Below, piece by piece: positions 1 through 8,061 of a stretch of 36,440 nucleotides of DNA; within the stretch, counting starts at the first letter, position 1; the number at the start of each line of letters is the position of its first letter. Location of the stretch: assembly GCF_015356855.1 (NCBI RefSeq), contig NZ_ARXR01000028.1, forward strand, positions 1 to 36,440, read 5' to 3'. The notes below the pieces were generated by a model that was not told the origin of the DNA, did no database searches, and saw only the letters and a program-made list of their open reading frames with translations. This DNA is from Alloalcanivorax venustensis ISO4. GTDB lineage: Bacteria > Pseudomonadota > Gammaproteobacteria > Pseudomonadales > Alcanivoracaceae. The position numbers and the translations under genes were made by a program.

Positions 1-2
1 CG

Positions 3-566
3 GCCGGTGCCGCGGCGGCCGATACCGCGGCGGTCGACACCACCGCCGAGGCACCGGCGCCCCGTGACAGCGTCGCCGAGACGCCGGCCCGGGCGACCGC
101 CCCGGAGAGCACGGCGGGCCTGACCTTCACCCTGGAGGCGCATCTGGCCGGCGACACCTGGGTGGTGTTCCAGCAGGAAGACCCCCAGGCGCCGGAGCTG
201 GGCCGCTACACCGGCGCCCTGGCCGCCTCCCTGCTGACGGTGTTCGGCGCCGCCCCGGAGCGCCCGCGCCGCTTCTATTGCCCGCTCACCAAGCAGCCCA
301 TGAGTGCCGGCGAGGCCGCCCAGGCGCTGACCGCCTTCTTTGCCGGCTTGAGCCGCCGGCACGGCGGCCGCCGGGCGCTGCTCTGCGTCGACGAGACCCT
401 GGCCAGATCGGTACTCGGCGGCGAACGCTTCGAGACCGTGAAGCTGGGCGAGATGCCGGCGCTGGCGGTGGACAGCCTGCAGGAAATGCTCGACCGGCCG
501 GCGCTGGCCAAGAAGCGCAGTTGGCAGGCGATGGTAGCGCACGGCTTCGCCGGGTCGCGTGGATGA
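3..566 (+). CDS. Probable DNA polymerase III psi subunit (HolD-like), 5' end missing
   Basis: The frame is open from the window edge; 187 residues are visible, so the start lies outside. The first ~40 residues are Ala/Thr/Pro-rich and look like a low-complexity linker. The remainder is a compact domain ending with a conserved-looking stretch of the type L-(x)-S-L-Q-E-M-L-(x)n-K-(x)2-W-Q-A-M, which resembles the C-terminal part of the psi (HolD) subunit of the DNA polymerase III clamp loader. The gene overlaps rimI by ATGA, and holD-rimI adjacency is well known in gammaproteobacteria (in Pseudomonas the gene next to rimI is the divergent psi). The assignment rests mainly on this context; the sequence similarity is weak by eye, so a hypothetical protein translationally coupled to rimI is the safe reading. 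Confidence 0.55.
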   Translation, partial: AGAAAADTAAVDTTAEAPAPRDSVAETPARATAPESTAGLTFTLEAHLAGDTWVVFQQEDPQAPELGRYTGALAASLLTVFGAAPERPRRFYCPLTKQPMSAGEAAQALTAFFAGLSRRHGGRRALLCVDETLARSVLGGERFETVKLGEMPALAVDSLQEMLDRPALAKKRSWQAMVAHGFAGSRG

Positions 567-1033
567 CGGTGGGGCCGGACGGCGCCCGCATGCGGGCCAT
601 GACCAGCGCGGATCTGCCGGCGGTGCTGGCGATCGAAAACGCCAGCCAGCCCACCCCCTGGAGCGAAGGCAATTTCCGCGACTGTCTGAAGGGGGCCTAC
701 CGTTGCCGGGTGGCCGCCGTGGACGGCGAGCCGGTGGGCTTCATGATTCTTTCCAGCGTGCTCGACGAGCGGCATCTGCTGAACGTGGCGGTGGACCCGG
801 CGCGCCAGCGTCGCGGCCTGGCGCTATGGATGCTGGAGGACGAGCTCGACGAGGCGCGCACGGCCTCCATGTCGGTGATGTACCTGGAGGTGCGCGCCGG
901 CAATGACGGTGCCCAGAGCCTCTACCGGCGCCTGGGCTTCGTCGAGAACGGCCGCCGCAAGGGCTATTATCGGGCCGGCGCCGGCCGCGAGGACGCGGTG
1001 CTGATGATGCTGGAGTTGCTTGGGCATAAATAG
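563..1033 (+). CDS. rimI: Ribosomal protein S18-alanine N-acetyltransferase RimI
   Basis: A GNAT-family acetyltransferase of 156 residues (family about 150) that acetylates the N-terminal alanine of ribosomal protein S18. The acetyl-CoA pyrophosphate loop is visible as RQRRGLALWML (residues 81-91), following the beta-strand HLLNVAVDP. The RimI signature YLEVRAGNDGAQSLYRRLGF (107-126) contains the usual catalytic-type Glu109 and Tyr121, and is followed by the RKGYY segment. The start at 563 overlaps the upstream stop as ATGA, which implies translational coupling; internal ATGs at 590 and 599 are alternatives. The gene marks the end of a housekeeping block and has no functional link to the flagellar genes. 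Confidence 0.93.
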   Translation: MTVGPDGARMRAMTSADLPAVLAIENASQPTPWSEGNFRDCLKGAYRCRVAAVDGEPVGFMILSSVLDERHLLNVAVDPARQRRGLALWMLEDELDEARTASMSVMYLEVRAGNDGAQSLYRRLGFVENGRRKGYYRAGAGREDAVLMMLELLGHK

Positions 1034-1046
1034 CACAAAGTGCTAT
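1030..1046. terminator. Short symmetric hairpin between convergent rimI and lipoprotein gene
   Basis: ATAGCAC-AAA-GTGCTAT is a perfect 7-bp stem with a 3-base loop. It contains the rimI stop codon on one arm and the stop codon of the convergent lipoprotein gene on the other. It could act as a weak bidirectional terminator, but there is no good T-tract on either side. Confidence 0.35.
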
Positions 1047-1483
1047 GAATCGGGGCCGGTTGGGGTTTCTGGTTGGGCTACGCGCCAGCCTTCCTCGGTG
1101 CGTTCCAGCATCAGGCGGCGCTCCTGTTCGAAGTTGTCGCCTTCCTCGAAGTTGCCGAATTCCACCCGGACCGCCGCCAGGGCCATGACCATGGCGAACC
1201 GGTCCATGGCGTCCCGTTCCTCGTCGCGTTTTACCGCCTTGCTGTACTCGGACAGGTCGTACTGCGCTTCCATGGTGTAGCGCACGTCCAGGGCGACGTG
1301 GTCGTCGTCTTCCGGGTAACGGCCGGCGGTTTCCACCTCGGTGACCTGGAACAGCTCATCAAGATGGGCCTGCTTGAGTTCCTGATTCAGGGCGTCGCGG
1401 ATCACGCCGTCGTCGGGGGTGTCGCTGCAGGCCGCCAGCAGGGCGAGAAGCAACAGGGCGGGGGCCAGGTAAAAGGCGCGCAT
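1043..1483 (-). CDS. Small predicted lipoprotein of unknown function
   Basis: 146 residues. The start at 1483 has an AAGGA ribosome binding site 7 bases upstream; the frame runs further upstream but without signal. The N-terminus is a classical lipoprotein signal: a short basic start, the hydrophobic run LAPALLLLALLAAC, and a lipobox with lipidated Cys19. The mature part is acidic and ends with a typical domain pattern of small periplasmic lipoproteins, a strand reading EEGWRVAQ, as in proteins whose last strand contains a conserved Gly-Trp. I do not recognise a named family. It lies 73 bases downstream of the EAL-HDOD gene on the same strand, so it could be read through from the flgMN unit, but nothing in the sequence ties it to the flagellum. 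Confidence 0.8.
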   Translation of the reverse strand: MRAFYLAPALLLLALLAACSDTPDDGVIRDALNQELKQAHLDELFQVTEVETAGRYPEDDDHVALDVRYTMEAQYDLSEYSKAVKRDEERDAMDRFAMVMALAAVRVEFGNFEEGDNFEQERRLMLERTEEGWRVAQPETPTGPDS

Positions 1484-1556
1484 GGGATCATCCTTGTTGT
1501 GATTGTCGGTGTGTTGATCGCATTCCGTGCGACGAACTCTACCATGACCGCAACGC

Positions 1557-2819
1557 TTAGTCCTGATACCCCATGGCCTGCTGCACCTGGCGGGCCCAGG
1601 CGGTGCTGTGGCGGTAGGCCACTTCGTAGTAGGCGCGCTCGCTGAGCAGCGAGAGCGCGTCGAAACGCCCGGCCTCATAGGCTTCCACCTCGGTGAGCAC
1701 CGCGCCCAGCGGGCCGCGGCGCTCCAGCAACGCGCTTTTCACGTCCTGGCTGAGCGGCACCTGTTCCATCAGTTCCGGCATGGCGATGTCCATCAGGGCA
1801 TCCAGCTGGGACAGCAGGCCGACGATAAAATGGTTCACCGAGGTGCTTTGCTGGCCGCCTTCCTGGTCGCTGAGCTCCGCCAGCACTTCACACATGCGAC
1901 CGCGTATCAGCATGCCCCGGGTCAGGGCCTCCGGTTTGTGCATCTCGCCGTCGATCAGGAACAGGTTGGCCCAGCGTTTGATTTCCTCCAGGCCGAGCAG
2001 GGCGATGGCGTCGGACAGGGAATTCACTTCCCGGCGCAGGCCCATGGCGGCGGAGTTGACGGTTTTCAGCAGGCGGTAGGTGAGGCCGGCGTCCTTGATG
2101 GCGATCTCTTCCAGCCGCGCCGGCGAGGCGTCCGGGCTGTGCAGCTCGGTGAGCAGTTGCAACAGCAGCAGCTTGTTGCCGGCGATCTTCTTGCCTTTCA
2201 CCGGCGACGGCGTGCTCAGGAAATCGCCCTGGTAATAGTCGAAGCCCAGTTCCATGCATTGCTGGAACCGGGTGCGGTCGGCGATCTGGTCGGCGAGCAG
2301 TTCAACGCCGTGGCCGCGCAGTTTTTCCGAGGTGCGCCGCAGGCTGTCGGCGTCGCTGTCGCGGACGTCGATCTTGACGATGTGGACGATATCCAGCAGC
2401 ACGTCCAGTTCGTCGTCGCCCGGGTCATAGCCGTCCATGGCCAGCCGGTAGCCGCGCCGCGCCAGCGCCTTGAGGCGGTCCACCAGCTCCGAGGTGAGCA
2501 TCAGGTTGTTGGGAATTTCCAGAATGTACTGCTTCTTCGGCAGGTTGGGCAGCTCCGGCGCCATCAGCACTTCGTCGGTGACCTTCAGAAAGCTGGGGAC
2601 CGAGCGGGTCTTGCCGCCCTGGAAGACGTGGGTGTAGGTGCCCAGGATCACGGTGTTGGTGGCTTCGATGTCGGACAGCGACGCGCCCTCGGCGGGCTTT
2701 TCGCCGTGCAACAGTAACTGGAACGCGGCCACGTCCTGGTTGCGGGTGTACACCGGCCGGCAGGCCAGTATCACGTCGAGCTTGTCTTCCGCCTCGATGG
2801 CGTCCCGTGCTCTGGTCAC
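1557..2819 (-). CDS. Degenerate EAL domain - HDOD domain signalling protein
   Basis: 420 residues, cytoplasmic. Residues about 15-205 form an EAL-like fold, the c-di-GMP phosphodiesterase family. The signature Glu of the EAL motif is replaced: F33-Q34-L-L-L stands where [FY]-E-[AL]-L is expected, and the later AE-x-VE motif reads LLADQIAD (174-181). The KxD motif remains as KIDV (149-152). Catalysis is therefore unlikely, and c-di-GMP or protein binding is more plausible. Residues about 208-400 form an HDOD domain (KKIAGNKLLLLQLL, then LTYRLLKTVNSAA and ALLGLEEIKRWANLFLI), the same order as in YuxH-type EAL-HDOD proteins. The gene starts 27 bases after flgN and should be cotranscribed with flgMN. 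In Pseudomonas that slot holds a PilZ c-di-GMP receptor gene, so a motility-control role is likely but inferred. Confidence 0.88.
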   Translation of the reverse strand: MTRARDAIEAEDKLDVILACRPVYTRNQDVAAFQLLLHGEKPAEGASLSDIEATNTVILGTYTHVFQGGKTRSVPSFLKVTDEVLMAPELPNLPKKQYILEIPNNLMLTSELVDRLKALARRGYRLAMDGYDPGDDELDVLLDIVHIVKIDVRDSDADSLRRTSEKLRGHGVELLADQIADRTRFQQCMELGFDYYQGDFLSTPSPVKGKKIAGNKLLLLQLLTELHSPDASPARLEEIAIKDAGLTYRLLKTVNSAAMGLRREVNSLSDAIALLGLEEIKRWANLFLIDGEMHKPEALTRGMLIRGRMCEVLAELSDQEGGQQSTSVNHFIVGLLSQLDALMDIAMPELMEQVPLSQDVKSALLERRGPLGAVLTEVEAYEAGRFDALSLLSERAYYEVAYRHSTAWARQVQQAMGYQD

Positions 2820-2846
2820 TCTTGGGGCTCCCCCTTTGCTGGCGTT

Positions 2847-3296
2847 TCAGACGCGGCTGCTGACATGGCCGCCGGCGGCACGGGCCTGGCCGTCGGGTCC
2901 GTACAGGCCCTTGCCGGCGGCTTCCTCGATGAAGTTGAGCATCCGCTGGTTGTGCTCCAGACGGATGCCGATCAGCACGCCGTTGGTGCGGTTCAGGCGC
3001 GCGGCCTGATCGGCGCGTTCACGGATCGACGCCCACAGGGCGGTGCAGCCGGCGTCGGCCGCGGCCCGGGCGTCGCCGGCGCGGTCGTCGTCGTAGCCGA
3101 GCCGCCGCTGCACCTGGCGGCGCTGGGTCTCGAAGCGCTCCAGCGCCTGGAACTGTTCCTGCTTGGCCTGCGCCACCCGGGCCAGGCCGTCACCGTCGAC
3201 GGCGCCGTCGCCCAGCAACCGCCGCTCGTCGTCAAGCAGGTCGATCAGGGTGTCCAGGCGCGCCCGATGGCGCTCCAGGTGCTCCGCCAGGCTCAT
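2847..3296 (-). CDS. flgN: Flagellar export chaperone FlgN
   Basis: 149 residues, rich in Arg, Glu and Leu with a long helical pattern. It belongs to the FlgN family, cytoplasmic chaperones that escort the hook-filament junction proteins FlgK and FlgL to the export gate. Visible family features are the N-terminal LDTLIDLLDDERRLL segment and the C-terminal NRTNGVLIGIRLEHNQRML segment, which resembles the conserved N-x2-N-G-x-L-I motif. The start overlaps the flgM stop by 4 bases (ATGA), so the two are translationally coupled. Its clients flgK and flgL are encoded at 11841-14687. Confidence 0.93.
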   Translation of the reverse strand: MSLAEHLERHRARLDTLIDLLDDERRLLGDGAVDGDGLARVAQAKQEQFQALERFETQRRQVQRRLGYDDDRAGDARAAADAGCTALWASIRERADQAARLNRTNGVLIGIRLEHNQRMLNFIEEAAGKGLYGPDGQARAAGGHVSSRV

Positions 3297-3580
3297 TGCG
3301 AGTCCGCGTCCAGCAGGTCGCGGACGCTGGCGATCAGGCCGTCGGCGATCTTGTCGGCGCGGATTTCCAGGCGCCCCTCGGAGATCGCCTGGCGAATCTC
3401 GTCGACCCGCGCGGTGTCGATGTCCTGGCCGCTGTCGGCGGCGGGCTGGCGCAGATGGGCCACCTCGCCGGCCGTCGCGTTGCCGCCTTGCTTGGGCGCC
3501 TCGGTGGAAACCTTGTCGCCGCCTTTGCCCTGATTCACCGTGCCCGGCTGGGTCAGGGGGGAAATGTTGTCAATTTTCAA
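3293..3580 (-). CDS. flgM: Anti-sigma-28 factor FlgM
   Basis: 95 residues, the normal size. FlgM binds sigma-28 (FliA) and holds late flagellar genes off until it is secreted through the finished hook-basal body. The N-terminal half (MKIDNISP, then Gly/Asn/Lys-rich) is the disordered export part. The C-terminal half, with VDEIRQAISEGRLEIRADKIADGLI, matches the FliA-binding helices. A canonical sigma-28 promoter lies 31 bases upstream (3611-3637), giving the usual autoregulatory loop. flgN and the EAL-HDOD gene follow on the same strand. Confidence 0.95.
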   Translation of the reverse strand: MKIDNISPLTQPGTVNQGKGGDKVSTEAPKQGGNATAGEVAHLRQPAADSGQDIDTARVDEIRQAISEGRLEIRADKIADGLIASVRDLLDADSQ

Positions 3581-3610
3581 GGGAAGCCCTCCGTCACGCG
3601 TTCATCCCGG

Positions 3611-3637
3611 TTATCGGCAGCGCCGGGAAAACCTTTA
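3611..3637 (-). promoter_or_regulatory. Sigma-28 (FliA) promoter of flgM-flgN-EAL/HDOD
   Basis: Read on the minus strand, TAAA, then exactly 15 bases, then GCCGATAA. This is a full match to the enterobacterial-type flagellar sigma-28 consensus. It lies in the 61-base gap between the flgA stop and the flgM start, so flgM has its own late promoter in addition to any read-through from flgA. Confidence 0.9.
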
Positions 3638-3641
3638 ATAC

Positions 3642-4361
3642 TTAAAACATCACCCGGGCGCGGCCCGGACCGGTGACCTGCGCGGTCACCACTTCCCGGT
3701 TGGAAAGGCGCACCCGCACCCGGCCGCCCAGGGCGCCGTCGTCCAGGGCGTGCCCCTCGCGGCTGATGCGGAAACCCTCGCCGCCGGCCACCAGGGTGAC
3801 CGCCTGGCGGCGCTCCACCAGGGCCGGCTTGCGCAGTTGGTGGCTCTGTATCACGGTGCCGGCGGGCAGTGGCCGGGCGGCCTCCTGGCCGACGATACGG
3901 TCCCGCTCCAGTACCGCGTTGGCGGGCAGGCGGCTCAGGTCGCCCTGTTCGGCGCGGAGCATGCCGGCGCGGATCGGCGTGCCCGCCGGCAGTTCGCCGG
4001 CACTGACCCAGTACCGCCCGGTGACGGTCACCCGGGCCTGTATATAGCGCACGCGGCGCTGCTGCTCGCCGCAGCGCACCCCCACGGAGACCCGGCCCCA
4101 GGGCTTCTGGCCGCGGCCCGGCATGAACACTTCCGGGGCCACGCAGGGCGGCAGGTGGGCGCTCGGTGCCCGGACCTCCACGGCGACGCTGTCGCCGAGC
4201 CCGCCGGCCCGTTCCAGCAAGAAAGCGCGCACCGCGCCGACCGCCGGCGCTTCGGCCGCGTCCGCCGCCGGCTGGCCGGCTGCGGCCACGGCCGGCGCCA
4301 TGGCGAGCAGCGCCAGCGATACGACGAACCGTGCAATGTGATGGAACAGGGGGCCTGGCAT
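3642..4361 (-). CDS. flgA: Flagellar P-ring assembly chaperone FlgA
   Basis: 239 residues, periplasmic. A signal peptide is visible (RFVVSLALLAMAPAVAAAG, residues 11-29). The C-terminal two thirds contain the SAF/chaperone region with AGTPIRAGMLRAEQGDL and GTVIQSHQLRKPALVERRQ, followed by the terminal beta module GLxGRVRVRLSNREVVTAQV-type typical of FlgA. FlgA helps FlgI assemble into the P ring around the rod. It is divergent from flgB and is separated from it by 166 bases; flgM follows after 61 bases. The 4361 start was taken because the signal peptide follows it directly. Confidence 0.93.
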   Translation of the reverse strand: MPGPLFHHIARFVVSLALLAMAPAVAAAGQPAADAAEAPAVGAVRAFLLERAGGLGDSVAVEVRAPSAHLPPCVAPEVFMPGRGQKPWGRVSVGVRCGEQQRRVRYIQARVTVTGRYWVSAGELPAGTPIRAGMLRAEQGDLSRLPANAVLERDRIVGQEAARPLPAGTVIQSHQLRKPALVERRQAVTLVAGGEGFRISREGHALDDGALGGRVRVRLSNREVVTAQVTGPGRARVMF

Positions 4362-4527
4362 AGGGCGCCTCGGGGTAACGGGTTTTTCCAGTCAGGTCCT
4401 TATTCTAGGTAACCGGCCGCCGGGTGAATAAACGAATTGGAATCAAAATGGTGGCCTGTTTGTGCCTTTGACCTGACCGCGCCGGTATTAATCTCCACTC
4501 TGACCTACAAGCCATTGGAGCTTCGGC
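4362..4527. other. Divergent intergenic region flgA / flgB
   Basis: 166 bases that must hold the promoters of the minus-strand flgA unit and the plus-strand flgB-J operon. I checked for sigma-54 geometry (GG-N10-GC) on the plus strand and found only near misses with 9-base spacing, for example TGGCCTGTTTGTGCC around 4453-4466. There is no sigma-28 motif. The region is AT-richer than the genes (4425-4450) and contains TATTAAT near 4486, without a well-spaced -35. Confidence 0.3.
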
Positions 4528-4941
4528 ATGATTGACCGACTGGCCGCCGCCCTGCAATTCGACCAGGAAGCACTGAACCTGCGCCACCAGCGCCAGCAGG
4601 TTCTGGCCAACAACATCGCCAACGCGGACACGCCCAACTTCAAGGCGCGGGATTTTGATTTCGCCAGTGAATTGTCCCGCGCCATGGACAGCGGCCGGCC
4701 GGCCGAGGGCGGGCTGTCGTTGTCCACCACCGCCGCCGGGCACATCGCCGGCGGCAGCGGCTCGGCGCCGGTCGGCGACCTGCTTTACCGGGTGCCGGAC
4801 CAACCCAGCCTGGACGGCAACACCGTGAACATGGACGTGGAGCGCACCCGCTTCGCCGACAACTCGGTGCGTTACCAGGCGGCGCTGACCATGCTCAACG
4901 GCCGCATCCAGGGCCTCAAATCCGCCATGCAGCCTGAATAG
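4528..4941 (+). CDS. flgB: Flagellar proximal rod protein FlgB
   Basis: 137 residues, the standard length. FlgB forms the proximal rod in the periplasm, next to FliE and the MS ring. The rod-protein N-terminal motif ANNIANADTPNFKARDFDF begins near residue 28, the characteristic FlgB version of the NN-x-AN motif, and the C-terminal amphipathic helix (RYQAALTMLNGRIQGLKSAM) is intact. It is the first gene of the long plus-strand operon flgBCDEFGHIJ; flgC follows after 10 bases. Confidence 0.97.
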   Translation: MIDRLAAALQFDQEALNLRHQRQQVLANNIANADTPNFKARDFDFASELSRAMDSGRPAEGGLSLSTTAAGHIAGGSGSAPVGDLLYRVPDQPSLDGNTVNMDVERTRFADNSVRYQAALTMLNGRIQGLKSAMQPE

Positions 4942-4951
4942 GAATTGAACC

Positions 4952-5359
4952 ATGTCGATGTTTTCGATTTTTGAGATTTCCGGTTCGGCGATGACGGCGC
5001 AGTCGCAACGCATGAACGTCACCGCCAGCAATATGGCCAACGCCGACAGCGTCGCCGGCCCCGACGGCGAGGCCTACCGTGCCAAGCAGGTGATGTTCGA
5101 GGCGCGCGGCCAGAACGGCACCGGCGTGGGCGGCGTGGGGGTGCGCGAAGTGATCGAGGACCCCTCGCCCCTGCGCCGGGAGTTCCGCCCCGACCACCCG
5201 CTGGCCGACGACCAGGGCTATGTGTCCATGCCCAACGTGGAGCCGGTCAATGAAATGGTCAACATGATCTCCGCGTCGCGCTCCTACCAGGCCAACGTGG
5301 AAGTGCTGAACACCAGCAAGCAACTGATGATGAAGACCCTGACGCTGGGAGAAAACTGA
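4952..5359 (+). CDS. flgC: Flagellar proximal rod protein FlgC
   Basis: 135 residues. It has the rod N-terminal motif [19 protein letters not shown] and the C-terminal helix [20 protein letters not shown], which is diagnostic of FlgC/FlgG-class axial proteins. FlgC is a periplasmic proximal rod subunit exported without a cleaved signal. A GGAATTG ribosome binding site precedes the ATG. Its last base is the first base of the flgD ATG (TGATG overlap at 5357-5361). Confidence 0.97.
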   Translation: MSMFSIFEISGSAMTAQSQRMNVTASNMANADSVAGPDGEAYRAKQVMFEARGQNGTGVGGVGVREVIEDPSPLRREFRPDHPLADDQGYVSMPNVEPVNEMVNMISASRSYQANVEVLNTSKQLMMKTLTLGEN

Positions 5360-6045
5360 TGTCGACGATTGGCTCCAACGTGCTCAATTCGGTGAACGGC
5401 AGCGCCGCCGCCCAGGCCGCCGCCGCGGCCAGCAAGTCCGACGGCGCCGACCTGCAGGACAGTTTCATGACCCTGCTGGTCACGCAGCTTAAGAACCAGG
5501 ACCCGATGAACCCCATGGAAAACGCGGAGATGACCTCGCAGCTGGCGCAGATCAACACCGTCAGCGGTATCTCCGAACTCAACAGCACCCTGGAAGGCAT
5601 CACCGGCCAGCTCGACGCCGGCCAGGCGATGCAGGCCGCCGGCCTGATCGGCAGCGGCGTGCTGGTGCCCGGCAACCGGGTGCTGGTGGGTGAAGACGGT
5701 TCCACCACGCCGTTCGGCGTGGAGCTGGAGCAGGCCGCCGACGAAGTGCAGATCACGGTGCGCAATGACAGCGGCGAGGTGGTGCGCCGCTTCGAGCCGT
5801 TCGCCATGGACGCCGGCAGTGAGTCGTTCACCTGGAACGGCGAAATGGACAGCGGCGAGGAGGCACCCAAGGGCTCCTACACGGTATCCGTTGAAGCCAG
5901 CGCCGACGGTGAGCCTCTGGAAGTGGTCAATCTGAACTACGCCATGGTCAGCGGCGTGAGCCTGGATGACAACGGCGCGCCGTTGCTGGATCTGGGCGGC
6001 GTTTCCGAACAGGTCAGTCTCGGCGATATCCGCCAGATTCTTTAA
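5359..6045 (+). CDS. flgD: Flagellar hook capping/assembly protein FlgD
   Basis: 228 residues. The N-terminal scaffold region contains DSFMTLLVTQLKNQDPMNP, then ENAEMTSQLAQI, the strongest FlgD signature. The C-terminal part (about 100-225) has the FlgD Ig-like and Tudor-like pattern, with ESFTWNGEMDSGEEAPKGSY. FlgD forms the temporary cap that lets FlgE subunits polymerise. It is coupled to flgC by a TGATG overlap; flgE follows after 38 bases with its own strong TAGGAG site. Confidence 0.96.
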   Translation: MSTIGSNVLNSVNGSAAAQAAAAASKSDGADLQDSFMTLLVTQLKNQDPMNPMENAEMTSQLAQINTVSGISELNSTLEGITGQLDAGQAMQAAGLIGSGVLVPGNRVLVGEDGSTTPFGVELEQAADEVQITVRNDSGEVVRRFEPFAMDAGSESFTWNGEMDSGEEAPKGSYTVSVEASADGEPLEVVNLNYAMVSGVSLDDNGAPLLDLGGVSEQVSLGDIRQIL

Positions 6046-6083
6046 ACAAGATTTCGTAAAGAATAACTTCTAGGAGCACGAAG

Positions 6084-7274
6084 ATGGGTTTTTCACAGGC
6101 ACTCAGTGGTCTTAACTCCGCCGCGACCAATCTCGACGTGGTCGGCAACAACATCGCCAACTCCCAGACCGTGGGGTTCAAAGGGTCCGGCGCGCAGTTC
6201 GCCGACGTCTACGCCGGTGCCCAGGTGGGCCAGGGCGTGCGCGTGTCCACGGTGCTGCAGGATTTCTCCAACGGCACCCTGGAATCCACCGGCCGTAACC
6301 TGGACCTGGGTATCAACGGCAACGGCTTCTTCCGTTTCACCCAAGGCGACCAGACCGTCTATTCCCGCAACGGCCAGCTCACCCTGACCGCCGACGGCTA
6401 CCTGGAAAACGCCCAGGGCGCCCGGCTCACCGGCTTCCCCGCCGGCGTCGGCACCGGCGGTCAGCCGGAGACCCTGCAGGTGCCGGCCGGTGCCATGGCG
6501 GCCACCGCCACCGATCAGGTAGAGGCGTCGTTCAACCTGGACGCCACCGTGGATGAGATCGACCGTGGCGCCACGCCGTTCGACGCCGCCGACGGCGACA
6601 CCTATTCCTACGCCAACACCGGCACCGCCTACGACTCCCTGGGCGTGCAGCACACCATGACCACCTACTTCACCAAGACCGGTGAAAACCAGTGGGAAGT
6701 GCGCGTGTCCCTGGACGGCAACGCGGACGCCACCAACGTGGGCCAGCTGGCGTTTAACGGCAACGGCACCCTCGACGAAGGCGCCAGCACCTTCCCCGAC
6801 TATGCGTTTACCCCCGGGGGCGGCGCGGACCCGATGAACTTCGGCATTGATTTCGACGGCACCACCCAGTTCGGTGAGGATTTCGCCCTCGATTCCCTCA
6901 CCCAGAACGGCTACGCCTCCGGCTCCCTGGTGGGCATCGCCTTCGATGAAGTGGGCAATATCGTCGGCAACTATTCCAACGAACAGTCCCAGGTGCTGGG
7001 CACCATCGCGCTGGCCAACTTCCGTAACCCGGAAGGGCTGCAGCCGGAAGGCGACAACGCCTGGACCGAGACCGGCGCTTCCGGCCAGCCGCTGCTGGGC
7101 CTGGCCGGTGCCGGCCAGTTCGGCAGCCTGGAAGCGGGCACCGTGGAAACCTCCAACGTGGACCTGACCAGCGAGCTGGTGGACCTGATCGTCGCCCAGC
7201 GCAACTACCAGGCCAACACCCAGACCATCAAGGTCCAGGACGAGGTGCTGCAGAGCGCCGTGAACCTGCGCTAA
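6084..7274 (+). CDS. flgE: Flagellar hook protein FlgE
   Basis: 396 residues, consistent with short-type hook proteins of about 400. The N-terminus reads MGFSQALSGLNSAATNLDVV and then the GNNIANSQTVGFKGS motif. The central D1/D2 part is Asp/Thr/Gly-rich, and the C-terminal helix ELVDLIVAQRNYQANTQTIK is that of hook proteins. FlgE is the only hook building block, exported through the flagellar type III gate and polymerised under FlgD; its final length is set by FliK (19280-20479). The ribosome binding site TAGGAG is 9 bases from the ATG. Confidence 0.97.
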   Translation: MGFSQALSGLNSAATNLDVVGNNIANSQTVGFKGSGAQFADVYAGAQVGQGVRVSTVLQDFSNGTLESTGRNLDLGINGNGFFRFTQGDQTVYSRNGQLTLTADGYLENAQGARLTGFPAGVGTGGQPETLQVPAGAMAATATDQVEASFNLDATVDEIDRGATPFDAADGDTYSYANTGTAYDSLGVQHTMTTYFTKTGENQWEVRVSLDGNADATNVGQLAFNGNGTLDEGASTFPDYAFTPGGGADPMNFGIDFDGTTQFGEDFALDSLTQNGYASGSLVGIAFDEVGNIVGNYSNEQSQVLGTIALANFRNPEGLQPEGDNAWTETGASGQPLLGLAGAGQFGSLEAGTVETSNVDLTSELVDLIVAQRNYQANTQTIKVQDEVLQSAVNLR

Positions 7275-7295
7275 TCGCGTTACAGGAGAGCCCGG

Positions 7296-8033
7296 ATGGA
7301 TCGCATTCTTTACACCGCCATGAGCGGCGCGCGCCAGAGCATGGACCAGCAATCGGTGGTCAGTAACAACCTGGCGAACGCCTCCACCACCGGCTTCCGC
7401 GGGCAGATGCAGGCACTGCGCGCGGTGCCGGTGCAGGGCGACGGCGCCCTGGCCACCCGCACCTCGGTGATGGCGTCCACGCCGGGCGCCGATTTCAGCG
7501 CCGGACCCATGAACGCCACCGGCCGTGACCTGGACGTGGCCATGCAGGGCGACGCCTGGCTGGCGGTGCAGGCCACCAACGGTGACGAGGCCTACACCCG
7601 CCGCGGCGACCTGCAGGTGGACGGCGACGGCGTGCTCAACAGCGCCGGCCGTCCGGTGATCGGCGAAGGCGGGCCGATCATCGTGCCGCTGGGCGCCAAG
7701 CTGTCCATGGGCGCCGACGGCACCCTCAGTGCCATCGGCGCCGGTGAGGATCCGGATGCGCTGGTGCAGATCGGCCGCGTCAAGCTGGTCAACGGTGGCG
7801 AAGGCGAGCTGCAGCGCGGTGAAGACGGTCTGTTCCGTGGCCTTGATGGCGCCCTGCCCATGGACGAGAACGCCCGGCTGGTGTCCGGCGCCCTGGAAGG
7901 CAGCAACGTCAGCCCGGTGGAATCCATGGTGGCGATGATCGACAACGGTCGCCGCTACGAAATGCAGATGAAGGTGATCGACACCGCGGACCAGAACGCG
8001 CAGCGCGCGGACAGTCTGCTGTCGATCCAGTAA
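7296..8033 (+). CDS. flgF: Flagellar proximal rod protein FlgF
   Basis: 245 residues. [20 protein letters not shown] is a typical FlgF start (in the class that begins MD-x-x-[IL]Y-x-A-M-x-G), followed by [15 protein letters not shown] and the closing helix [18 protein letters not shown]. It forms part of the proximal rod between FlgC and FlgG. An AGGAGAG site sits 7 bases before the ATG. Confidence 0.96.
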   Translation: MDRILYTAMSGARQSMDQQSVVSNNLANASTTGFRGQMQALRAVPVQGDGALATRTSVMASTPGADFSAGPMNATGRDLDVAMQGDAWLAVQATNGDEAYTRRGDLQVDGDGVLNSAGRPVIGEGGPIIVPLGAKLSMGADGTLSAIGAGEDPDALVQIGRVKLVNGGEGELQRGEDGLFRGLDGALPMDENARLVSGALEGSNVSPVESMVAMIDNGRRYEMQMKVIDTADQNAQRADSLLSIQ

Positions 8034-8061
8034 GCCTGACAGCCAGGCGGAGGGGAACCCA

